In this document: piece after piece, positions 45,152 through 57,187 of the stretch
Numbering within the stretch: the first letter of the stretch is position 1
Layout of the letters: every line of letters begins with the position of its first letter
Source: Ustilaginoidea virens
Lineage: Eukaryota > Ascomycota > Sordariomycetes > Hypocreales > Clavicipitaceae
Assembly: GCF_000687475.1 (NCBI RefSeq)
Contig: NC_057318.1
Span: 806,001 to 870,000 of the forward strand
Direction: 5' to 3'
DNA: 64,000 nt
Translations under genes and position numbers: made by a program
The notes under the pieces: model-generated
Told to the model about the DNA's origin: nothing
The model's input: the letters and a program-made list of their open reading frames with translations, nothing else
Database searches by the model: none

Positions 45152-45503
45152 TTATGTACTTTGCTTCTTCAGGTCTCGGGCCGCATGCTTCAAGTTGACG
45201 TTGCACTCCTCATAGGCTCGGCCGGCGCCAAAACCGGCGCCAATGAAGGCAGGGAAGGCTCGTCGCTTGAATAGGAGGACGGAAAAGACGACACCGAAGC
45301 CGAGACCAATTGCGGACTTGACGAGCAAGTTGGACAAGCAGCGATCCCACTACACAGCCACGGTCATACGTTAAAAAGAGGCCAACCGTGTTGATTATGA
45401 CGGACCTAATCACCTTCTCGTTGAGCAGAGCCTCGCTGACAGGTCTGGAAACGACGCTCGACGGCGCGGAAGCAGGGACGGAAGCAGGGGCGGATTCGGC
45501 CAT
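45152..45503 (-). CDS. MIC10: MICOS subunit MIC10
   Basis: Two exons, 45503-45414 and 45349-45152, joined in phase 0 (EALLNEK-WDRCLSNLLVK), giving 95 aa, the usual size. Role: bends the mitochondrial inner membrane at cristae junctions by oligomerising through glycine motifs. Both glycine-rich membrane segments are present: KSAIGLGFGVVFSVLLF and, after the short basic loop KRRAFP, AFIGAGFGAGRAY. The N-terminus is a short Ala/Pro/Ser tail in the intermembrane space. The intron is 64 nt. The gene is divergent from URB2, about 400 bp away. Confidence 0.95.
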
Positions 45504-45911
45504 TACAGAACCTTCCTTTATTAGCACAGGTTCTTGCTATGTTTCGTGGCTGTACGCAAAATGTGCGTAACTTACGCGTGTGGCTGGAATAATGCGAGGA
45601 GTCCGTGAATTGGATCTAATGGCCAGCTTGCTCGGACGTTGAAAACCAGTCGGCGGATGGGATGGGTTCGAGGTCCGAAGGCGGTGAGGAAAACGGGTTG
45701 TTGTAATCTGCATGCGATTGGCAGAATTGGAATTTTTAGCTCCATGCGCAAGCTCCGAGCCAGCATCGTGGGGCAACCCAGACTTTGGGACTTCTCATTT
45801 TCTTCTTGATTTTTCCCTACCGGAGACTCTGACTGTCGGTCGTGGAAGAATATCCTGGTAGAAGGTACACTTCCCTGGGCCCGATGCCATAGGATTGGCG
45901 TTCATCTGATC
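45504..45911. promoter_or_regulatory. Divergent promoter region MIC10 / URB2
   Basis: A 408-bp interval between the start codons of MIC10 (-) and URB2 (+). No individual element could be assigned with confidence. Confidence 0.55.
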
Positions 45912-48900
45912 ATGGTAAGTTCGAAATACGGGTTTGGGGACACATAATGGCTTTTACTGACATGGGCAGGACAACACTGATCTGATCAAGACGGTTCGTA
46001 GCCTGGATCAGAACGGTCCTGGAAAGAATGGCGAGAACCTTCAAGTCTTATGGACATTTTTAGCCGCGTCCTCCGATCATAAATTTCATGCCGCAGAAGA
46101 GAGCAGTTTACGATGGATACTAAAATCCATCACCGGTTCTTCAGAAGCAGCCGAGACCTTGCGACGGTTCCCTCTTACCTGGACGATTCTTGACTGCGTC
46201 TTTCGCAGAATACCTCTATTCTCACTCGCCAAATCCCTTGCTGATAGAAAATTCGTCGCAGTTTTGCAGCAGACTCTGAAGGACCTAGCCGAAACTATCC
46301 AATCCACCGACACAAGCACTTCCTCAAAACGGAAGCGATGGGCGAATGCCAGCTTCTCGTTGGACGCCCTGCGAACTCAGCAAGGGTCATTCGAAACTTC
46401 GCACGTACTGTTCAAATCGTGCAAGACGCTTCTAGACCGACTGGATAGCGTGGGGGAGGCATTCTCAAGAGACAAACTTGGGGCCGAGCACATAAAATCA
46501 TTGTTCTGCTCATCCGCCGCCGAAGCCGCCAGGATTGTCGCTCCTGCATTGCAGTTATGCGAAGCAATTTTATCTACCGACTTTTACAACAATGCGGGTG
46601 GATGCCAAGATTGGATCAAGACAACTTCAGCACTTTGGAACCTTCACTTGCAGTCCTCAGACGATGCGACCATCGTTGCGACGTACTTCTTCCAGCCAGC
46701 GTCAATGATTCTAGCAAAGCTCGGGGCGTTCAAATCATCAACCCAGATCCAAGTGGCAGAACCATTGAAGGAGACATGGTTACCTGACATCCAGGAGTTC
46801 ATGCACTGTAACCTTGCGCTCCCTGGGAGGGTCGCGTTCGTCAACCACGGTGATCTTGGAGCATTCACGACGGCTCTTGAATTAAGTCGAGGGCCAAGGC
46901 ATTTGGCCGTGGGCGCCCCCGCGCTCTACTTTGTGGCATCAAATGCAGCCAAGTTTGGAACTGAGACCGGGATGCGTAAAGCCAATGTTGAGTGGATCAA
47001 GCAAACTTTTCGGGAGATTGAGCTGGCCATCAGAAAACGACCAGATCGGCAGTCTTTATTAGAGAGCCTTTTGGACTTGGCCCTCGAGACGTCCTCGTGG
47101 ATATCTTTGGACAATCTGCGCCAGTTATGCAAGGAATACGCTTTCCAAGAAGATGAGACTAAATGGTCCTTGATTGCAAAGATTGTACGTTGCGACGCAG
47201 ACGTTTTTCAGCTTTCTGATGATGGTATTGAGCTACGAAACCAAGTGTGTGAGAGAATTACGAGTCAAGGAAACAACCACGAGGAGAGAGAATCGGTCAT
47301 CGAAGTCATTAAAGGTATCCAGGATGGCTTCCGCACTCGGCGTGACTTGCCAAGCTTTTTACGTCTATGGTATGGGCAGCTGTGCAAGGTGGAAGGTGCG
47401 GGCCAACAAGGACAATCACCCTGGTTCACAGCACCGCGAGATGCCTCGGACGAGAAATCACTGATAAGAGTTCTGGAGAGCGAATTGTCCCCGCAAGTTC
47501 TGAGTGAGGTCATTGGGTGGGTGCATGAAGCTGCGTCCTCTTCGACTCCCGAAGCCACTGTGGTGTTTGCGTCCACTATTGCGCGAGCATTACACAGCGA
47601 ACAGTACACCGATGTTCTCGGTCAACCGCTGTTTGACCTGGTGAAAGGCTTGAAAGGTTATTCTTCCTTTTCTTCCTTGCGATGGCGCGTTGTTTCAATC
47701 GCAATGTCATGGGCTGCTCAGAGCCAGCGGAGTGAAATATGGGTTGCCGTCAAGAAACGACTCGGTAAAATCCTGGGCAAGTCGCCCGTTTTATCTGCCG
47801 AAGCATACGAAGCCTTCCGATGCTGCTTCTTGATCTGGGACATACTGTTCCCTGATGATCCTCGTGTCGAAGAGGCGGCCGAGTTGGTCCAAGCCTTCAA
47901 TGAGCGCTTAGCACGAGAACCTGCTTCTGCGCGTGTTCTCGAAGGCAACAAATTGTCTCTGGTTGAGCAACTAGGAATCGAAGCAGAGTTTGCCGAGGAG
48001 TATGGCTACCAGCAATACCTGCACTGGATTTTAAAAGGCTCCAGCCGACTTGCCAGACTGTGTTTTGCCAAAACCGGAAAGCTACCACCCGTACTAGTCA
48101 ATGCGATTGCGGCTAAGGAGTCGAGCAGCAATGGAATGGCAACTTTGTGGCATGCTCTGCTCGGTAACGATGTCAACTTGAATGAGCTGAAGCTTTCGAA
48201 GGCTCTCATAGATCGCCTCATTGCCTCTTTTGGCGAATCGGACGACGGAAATAACTGGCCTGGCGAGGAGGGCCAGATGTGGATCAAGATTCTCTCCAGC
48301 ATTCCTCTAGATGCGTACGAGCGTGCGCACAGAGAGGACATCATGATCATCTTGGTCGAGCGACAGTCATTGATGTTCAGGTCTGTAGCAAACATTACGA
48401 TGGATGGGTGGAAACTGGTTCTAGGACTAATCTCGAAGATGATGAAGCGACCAACGTTCTACAAGGGCTTGCGCTTCAACCACCTCGTCGAGTTTTCTGA
48501 AGCGCTGTCAAAGTCGGTTTTACACTTGCAGGGTAGTGCCGAGACTCTCATCGAGATGAACGAGAGGTTCTCTCACATGGCTTCCGCCGTCCTTGGCCAG
48601 ATGGCGGACCATGTTGGACAACGCAGCGTCGAGTACTTTCGCGAAGCCTCTATGTTTGTGTCAGAGTGCGGCAAGTCAGGGGCAAATGAGGAAAGCAACA
48701 CAATCGTACTGCCAGCGTTTCACATCGTTTTGCTCAAAACCCTTGCCTTTGAGCTGACGCGTTCGACCAACGCTCGCTCCAACGAGGACCTTGCGGGCCT
48801 GTTGGGAGAAACCGAGCGGACATTGTCGGTTTGCGTCGCAAAAGTCGTTGATTCGTGCGTGACCGACAAAGCGAAGTTGGGCAGTCGTGATGCGGCGATG

Positions 48901-50113
48901 GATATGCGCATCTTTGCTGCTACCGACGCAGCCCCTGCTTGTAGCAACGTTTCTGCTCTCACAAACGTGAAGTCATCTTCAATACGAAGCTTCGAAAAGC
49001 ATGCCAGACAGGCCATGCGCCACGGCGACCTGAGGGCTTGGAAAATCCAGATACATCTGCGCAAGCACCTTCCGGATGGCGTTGGCGCTCCTCCACCAAC
49101 CACTTTCGACGACTTGAAGCAGCTACCGAGGAATCTACGCCAACCGCTCCTGGACGAACTCGTCAATTCGGTGGCTGACAAAATGGATGTGCCTGCTAAG
49201 CTTGCTTATTTGAGAGAGTTGGTTTGCCAATTCGCGAGCGGATACGTCACGGACGGCCAGCTGCTTGCCATTGATAATATTGTCAATCAAATCATCGGTG
49301 AGTTCCTTGCAGGTACACGCCCTGTGCCCACCAAGACCGCTAACACGAGCTCTCTCAGCTTCGTCTGAATTCTCATTACACGCCGATGACGGCTTCGACT
49401 TGGCTGCGGTCCACAGCGATCTGACCTCGTCGCTCGTGAAGCAGACAGTCCACGCGAATATTGTCTGCCGCATCCTGGAAACGCTTTTGGAAAAGAGACC
49501 GCAAAGCATGAGCCAGTGGAACGTTGAACTCACCCTGAGCACAGTCTCTCATCTCGCGTCCATGGACAGCCCTACCGGCAATGCGGTGCGCTACGCATGG
49601 TTGTGCCGCCTGGTTGAAGTCGTCATCAAGAAACATCGCCTCCGACTAGAAGGCCACTTCCACCTTGTCCTGAGCACGATGCAATCTCTCCTCCGCAGCC
49701 TCATCATCACACAAGACGAACCGGAACCGTCGTCCGCAAAGGAACCCGCCCCGCAAGAGGACGCCAACGCGCACCTGTTCGCTCGACTCGTCACCCTGAT
49801 CTGCGAGCCCACCGCGGGAGCAGTGTCGCGCTCCCAGCCCCGCGGCACGCTGGACTCGGCGACGGACGCGGCCAAGCGCTCCGCCGGCCGGCACATGTAC
49901 CTCGTGTTGGCACACTACGTCAAGCTGCAGCTTGAGGAGAGGGTGCCGCTGGAGGTGCGCGCCGCCCTCGAACCAGCCATGAACTCGATTTTTGACATTA
50001 CCCCCCCGGAAGGGAGGAAGATTTTGAACGACGCCATGGATGCGAGCGGCAGGGCTATTTTGCGAGAAATGTTCAAGAGCTATGTCAGATTTGGGAAATG
50101 GAGCGGCGTTTAA
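45912..50113 (+). CDS. URB2: Nucleolar pre-60S ribosome biogenesis protein Urb2/Npa2
   Basis: Three exons: 45912-45914 (only the ATG), 45970-49297 and 49359-50113, giving 1,361 aa. The frame of the large exon continues upstream without ATG to an acceptor at 45969; the nearest fitting start is an ATG ending exactly at a GTAAGT donor, which gives MDNTDLIKTVRSLDQ. The second join (NQII-ASSEF) is phase 1. The protein is a long helical-repeat solenoid. Its C-terminal block HLFARLVTLICEPTAGAV, KRSAGRHMYLVLAHYVKLQLE and GRKILNDAMDASGRAILREMFKSYVRFGKW (split here into segments) is the Urb2/Npa2 signature. Role in the family: early assembly of the large ribosomal subunit with Urb1, Dbp6 and Rsa3. The three-nucleotide coding exon is inferred. 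Confidence 0.88.
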
Positions 50114-50357
50114 AAAGCGGGACAGGTGCGGCGCCATGCGTTTTTTGGGGAGTTTTTGTTGTCTGAGCACTGCACGTATATAGCATGGCGGAACGCTTGT
50201 CATTGTGAGTACAAGAAAGTGAGCGTCGTACATTCACGCATGCTTTTCCCAGGGTATATAAGAATGGGATACAAGAGAGAGGCATGCCTTTTACGTTACA
50301 TGTGCTTTCAAACTACATGGTATGCACGCTCAGCTTCTCTTTGAGTGAGCTCCATCA

Positions 50358-51601
50358 TCAACCCTTCTGATACGTGCTCGGATGCCCGTTCTTTTTACCG
50401 TACGACCGGATTTTTCCATGCAGGTCAAACTGCACAAAGAACCAGACAACAGCCACCAACCACGCGCCTAGCGTGTCAAGCAGCCAGTTATTGCGGAACG
50501 AGCCGCCCAACATGCCCCATCGCATCAGGTTCCCCAGATAATTCACCGTGACGAAGTAATGGCCCTTCTCGAGCCCGCGGATGGCCGCCTCGGCAACCTC
50601 ATCCGGCGTCTGCTTGGGATCGCTCGACTCGAGAATCTTGGTAATCTCCGGCTTGACCTTTTGCTCGCGCTCAAAGCCAGCAGAGAGGATGGTGCCCGGG
50701 TACACGACGTGGACGTCGACGCGCTGGGGGTAGAGCATGACCTCCTGCGAGATGGTGTCGGCGAGGCCGCGCAGCGCCCACTTGGAAGGCGCGTACGGCG
50801 CATAGCCCGGGACGGTGTAGAGCGCGACAACGCTCGTCGTCATGATGAGATGCTTCGGCTCCGGCGCGGCGCTCGCCTCGGGGGCCAGCCACGCCCGCAG
50901 GATGGCGTGCGCCATGTCGGCCGTGCCGTAGAAGTTGACGTCCATCTGGTGCCGGAGCGAGGCCATGTCCATGTCGACGAAGAGCTGGGGCACGCAGGTG
51001 CCGGCGACGCACCAGACTATGTCGGGGGGCTGGTTGCCGTTCCACGCGGCGGCGGCGGCGACGAGGGGGGCCGCGTACGAGGGCGCAGACACGTCGGCGG
51101 GTATGTAGTGGAAGCGCTGGGAGGGGTTCTTGGCGGAAGCCTGGGAGTCGGTGTGAGTCTTCTTTCTTTTCTTCTTTCTGTCTTTGTCCTTTCTTGTTGT
51201 TGTTTTTTTTCCCCGCAACGTGCCGGGTGGGTGTTGGGGTGGATGCGGACCTTGACGGCTTCCAGGGCCGCTTGGAGCTTGGCGGGGCTGCGGGAGACGA
51301 GGATGAGGTTTGCGCCTCTGGCGGCGAGTTTCTTGGCGACGGAGAGGCCCATGCCTTCGGAGGCGCCGGTGATGAGGACCGTCTGGATGGATGGACGGGA
51401 GGGCCAAAGCGGCGGGTTAGCTGAGGCGACGCGGGGCAGACGGGGAAGAATCTGGGGGGGGGGGGGGGGGGGACGGGTACGTGCCTTGCCCTCGACGGGC
51501 ATTTTGTTTCCGCCGAACAAGCCCATGTTGACGGCGACAAGGGCTGCCAATGCGGTAGGAAGGAGGGTCCAGGGACTGGAGATGACGGCTGGGATGTCCA
51601 T
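50358..51601 (-). CDS. TSC10: 3-ketodihydrosphingosine reductase (Tsc10/KDSR)
   Basis: Three exons, 51601-51485, 51382-51251 and 51140-50358, giving 343 aa. Role: reduces 3-ketosphinganine to sphinganine with NADPH at the ER, the second step of sphingoid-base synthesis. It is a short-chain dehydrogenase: nucleotide loop TGASEGMG (44-51), catalytic S186, Y199 and K203 (YAPSK). An N-terminal hydrophobic segment (about 8-29) and a C-terminal one (about 310-330) anchor it. Exon 1 ends PVEGK and exon 2 begins TVLITG, the family's normal junction. This needs a phase-0 donor, and the only one that fits is GCACGT, a GC-AG intron, because the nearby GT would shift frame. Intron 1 carries a C run (G19 on the plus strand). 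Confidence 0.92.
51454..51472 (-). repeat. Poly-C run (19, sense strand) inside TSC10 intron 1
   Basis: On the coding (minus) strand the run begins 12 nt after the first base of the inferred GC donor at 51484. Confidence 0.9.
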
Positions 51602-52545
51602 GGACCGAAGGGGTTTGTTTCCCCAGGTAGCTCTTGATTGGGGAGCAATCGGGGTGATGGATCGAGCGCTGGTCAATCTGGGAACGGGCTGCAGAGCCGC
51701 GAGGGGATATCAGGGGGGTCTCGAGGGTCTTCGGCAAGATAGGGTACGGGGTGCGGAGGACAGAATGATTGAAGGGTTGAGCTTTGATGGGGAGAAGTGG
51801 TGGTTGAATGTGCAGCTTGGTACAGTATCTAGTCTACAGTCTACAGTAGTACAGGCAGCAGCAAGTACGTCAATGCTACAGGACCCTGAGTGGTTGCGCC
51901 CCGCCAACGAGGCCCACATAAGCTTCAGGGACTGATGGCAGCAACGAGTAGGCTTGCAAGGGACTGGAAGTAGCCATCCTTTGCAGATCTGCGTGTTAAA
52001 GTATTTTGCAAGCTGTAACAAGGCAAAGTGACAGCCCTCAGGCAGTGACAGTAATTGCGCAAGCAGGAGATTGCATATAAACGCGCCTTTTCACTAAAGT
52101 TGTATCCAAGGATATGTCTAAGAGAGTGTATTGCCATCGAGTATCTTTCCACGAGACCAGTATTTCAAAACATGTCAACTGGAAGAAAGAAGATTTATAT
52201 TATGCGCTTTCCATTATCTCTCTGTTATCCCCACTTTACAAAAACGGGTACCTCTACTCCGTATGGAGTACTGTTTCGCATTGCCATCCCCCCGGCTCTT
52301 GATTGTGTGAACCAAAGAGTAAAGGTGGGGCGTGGCACGAGTACGGAGTAGTTCCTGCCCCATGATCAAAATCCGTCGCTGCATGCTTACGTTGTTCGTT
52401 TAATTCAACATTGCCTTCACCTGGACAGCGATCCTCCTCGTCTTGGTTATTCCCCCATTTCTGACCTGCCATCTCTTTCCAATGGCATAGCCACTGTCCT
52501 CGGGCTTGCCATCAAGCACCTGCGTGCGGTGCGCCCGCTCGCGCC
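51602..52545. other. Divergent promoter region TSC10 / NRDE-2
   Basis: No gene is seen. Two TACGGAGTA-type motifs occur at 52255 and 52342. Repeated 'agtctacagtctacagtag' phrases lie near 51830. Confidence 0.65.
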
Positions 52546-55500
52546 ATGACCGACCCTGCAGGTGAAAACGACGCCAGGCTGGCTGTCCCCAGGTTTTCAT
52601 CCTTCCGAGCCGAGAAGCCCGAGGTGCACGCCAGACCAAAGGCCAAGGAGCCCAGATCCAGGCACGCCGACAAGGATGCCCCAACAAAGTCGCCCGCCCG
52701 TCATGCTCGCCACCGCGACTCGCGTCGTGACCACCATGGTCTTGATGGCTCTCATTCCCGTCGACGCCATAGACGTCGGTCGCCAAGTCGTCGCAAATCA
52801 CGCGACGCTCCGCAACCCCCCGAGGCTTCACCTGAGGGAACCTCATCGCCAGTGTTTATCGTAGACACCGAGGGCGATCGCTTCATCTCTCGATATGGGG
52901 GCGTTGATCGTTCCCAGATCCCTTCCTATTACAGGCACGGTAGCGGCAGGGTCCTCGGCACCCAGGGCAGATTGGTTCTTCATCGAGATGGGCCTAGAGA
53001 TCAGTTTAGCCTCCGATATCCTGGGGAGGGACCAAGTATCCTCGGCAAAGGCGGTTTGCGGTCAGAGTCAGTCTATCTTCGAGGTCAGCCCATCAGGGTA
53101 CGCCCTAGGATAAAGCGCGATGATCTGGGTGCCGAGGACCATGACAGCGGATACTTGTCCGTGGGAGGGTCGAAAAGACGTAAACTTGGCCACGTGGACA
53201 GCGAGTCATCGGCCGATGAGGGACCGTCCTATAGATCAATCGAGGGGAGAGCAAAAGCGGAAGCGTTCCAGGATGAATCGGATGAGCAGACGTCAGAGGA
53301 TGGAGAAGCCGTGGACCTGAGCGAGGCTAACCCTCTCAAATGGAAAACCATCCAGTTAAATGGGCGCGTCAAAGAGCACCCTGGGGATATCGATGCGTGG
53401 TTAGAACTGGTCGATCACCAGGACCTGTTGCAACGCGCTGAGGCCTCTCTTGACGAGCGAGCGGCTGCAAGCGTGGCACGCAGCTTCTCGGAAATCAAAG
53501 TCTCCATGCTGGAGTCCGCGCTCAGCAATGCTTCCGCCGCTCAAGACAGAGCGAGGCTTTTGGTGCGCCTCATGCGTGAGGGAGCAAAAGTCTGGTCAAG
53601 CAACATGGCGGCCAGAAGATGGTTAGAGTTGTCTGCGGAGGAAGCAGGCGACTTTGAGCTATGGAGGGCGCACGTCGATTTTGAAATGTCCAGTGTCACC
53701 ACCATTCAGTTTGACCGCGTGAAATCGATGCTGGTGGAGCGGCTCAAGGGCGCAGCCCATGTCTCTGGTCTGCAGCCGAATGTTGACACTTCTGAAGCGA
53801 TTTACGTCTTCCTCCGGGCCATGAGGTTTATTCATGACTCTGGGTATAAGGAGCTTGCTGTAGCAGCGTGGCAGGCCTTGCTGGAAATCAACTTTTTGCG
53901 ACCCATCTCCAGCCAAACTGAGGACAGGGACAACATGGCTTCATTCCGGGATTTTTGGGAAAGCGAGTTGCCACGGCTGGGCGATGCAGATGCGCAGGGC
54001 TGGAGGCGATATGCGACGACCTCTGGGCCGACAGAGGCCCCCGAGCCGGTGGCACAAGAGCCACTGGAACAGATATCAACAGGAGACGTCTACAAGGCTT
54101 GGGGCCATTCTGAACGTTGCCACTCCGAACGGGCCGGGCGTCCAGCAAGAACCATGGATGACGGTACCGAGGATGATCCGTTTCGGGTGGTCATGTTTTC
54201 AGATATCGAGCCGTGGCTGTTTGCTATTCCCGAGTCGGAAGTGAAAGGTGAGGTTGGGGGGGAACTGATCGATGCCTTCCTGGTGTTCTGCGGATTACCT
54301 CCGGCTTTTCGGGCCAGCAAATGGACAGAGCTGGCAGTCAGCGATCAGTTTACTTTTCGATCCGCACCAGTCGGCACAGGAGTTCGCAATGAAATGCCAC
54401 ACGATGCCGACGGTCACGTTCAGCGCGCAACACCCGAGTTTGATGTTGGGAATGCCAATGTAGCCATGTCAGCGTCTCTTCTCTTTCCGGGCACGTCCTG
54501 GTTTCGGTACTTTAGCTCACACACGAAACATCTGGCTGTGGATGCAGCACAGATACTCCGGACGCTGGGGCAACTGGTGCACCTGGCAGACGTAGGGGCA
54601 CTTTCCGTTTACTACCTCGGCTTCGCCCATGGCCAAGATGCATCGATGGTGAAGAAGGTTGCAAAGGCTCTTCTGAAGAAGTACCCCAACGCGGCGGATG
54701 TGTACAATGCGTATGCTCTGGCGGAGATGGCTGCCGGCAACCGCGAAATTGCCGTCAAGGTGATTTCCTCTGCAGCCGACTCCTCTTGGGTGAGTTTCCA
54801 CACCCCAGCGAACCGTACCTTGAGTCGCCACGACTAATCCCTGAGATGCTCAGCTGTCTGCGGGGGCTCTGGGGTTTCAGCTCTTCAAGTCCTCGAGCTG
54901 GATGGAGCTCCAAACGGGGAGGAAGAACCACGCCGTTTGGCGATTGTGTTCTGCCTTTGACAACGGTGGCCAGCACGCCGGCCACGATGTGGACACGGAA
55001 AGTGTTTCTCCGACAGTCGTCCTGAAGACGCGGCAAGCACTCTCTTCGAGGATCCAAGAATGCTTCTACCAAGGCAAGATCTGCGACGCCGGCATCTACA
55101 TTGAAGGCCTGGTTCTGCTGGCATATTTAACGGTCGGGGGTTGCACGGAGCCAGCATCAGAAGCACAGGGTAATATATCCGCCGCGGTGGATGTCCTTGG
55201 GAACATGTCGGCCGAGTTCGAATCACACGGATACGGCCACAGCTCAAGTCATGAACGGGTGCTTCAGTTCGGGGCAAACGTCTTATACCTGAACGCCCAG
55301 CGAGGGTAAGTGCCCCATGTCTCTGCGGTCTGGGACCCGGCTCCTTTGACAACTAACTGTTGGGTTAGACCTTTCCGCAGACAGTTCCTGCGCGACACGC
55401 TGTCCGCGTTCCTGGAGCCGTTTCCCCAAAACACCATGTTCCTCGCGTTGGCCGAGTGGGCAGACTCCGGTCTTCGGGTCGTCGACGAAACGAGGCAGCT

Positions 55501-55939
55501 GCTGCGCGAGAGGATCCTCGTCGAGGGGCGCGACAGCATCAGCGGCCGCATATTCTCCGTCACGCATGAGATGAAGAGGGGCAACGCGAGCTCTACAGGC
55601 GCGGCGTTTGAGCACGCCCTCTCGAGCGAGGTGTGCAAGTTCAACGCGGGACTGTGGGCGTCGTACGTGGACTTTTGCACCGCGAACAAGCAGCTGCGAG
55701 GCAGGGCCAAGGACGTCTTCTACAAGGCCGTCAGGCACTGTCCGTGGTCCAAGGAGGTGCTGATGGGGGCGTTTGGCGCCTTGATTCGCGACATGGAGTC
55801 GGATGAGCTGAGGTCTGTGTACAACACGATGACGGGCAAGGGCTTGCGGGTGCATGTGGACCTGGAGGAGTATGTGGAGCAGTGGCGGAGGGAGAGGCAG
55901 GGCAGAGGGGGGGAACAAGGGGAACAAGCAGGCAGCTGA
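52546..55939 (+). CDS. NRDE2: NRDE-2 family protein (nuclear RNAi / RNA surveillance)
   Basis: Three exons, 52546-54789, 54854-55305 and 55369-55939, giving 1,088 aa. Junctions are phase 0 (DSSW-LSAGALG) and phase 2 (NAQRG-PFRRQFL). Residues 35-95 are basic and Arg/Ser-rich (SRRRHRRRSPSRRKSR). At about 103-140 is the family's conserved FIVDTEGDRFISRYG stretch. From about 260 (NPLKWKTIQLNGRVKEHPGD) onward come HAT/TPR-like helical repeats (AWLELVDHQD, LWRAHVDFEM). Known roles: C. elegans NRDE-2 in co-transcriptional silencing; S. pombe Nrl1 with the Mtl1 helicase in splicing and R-loop control; human NRDE2 with MTR4. A role in fungal genome defence or RNA quality control is inference. Confidence 0.92.

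Positions 55940-57187
<1,248 letters not shown>

Noticed and set aside
45668..45690. A T-arm-like 'gggttcgagg' hinting at a tRNA
   Set aside because: No acceptor or anticodon arm can be built around it.
50559..51935. Plus-strand frame of 458 codons
   Set aside because: Antisense to TSC10 and its introns; rich in Gly/Arg/Val from reverse reading of a GC-rich gene and crossing a G19 run.
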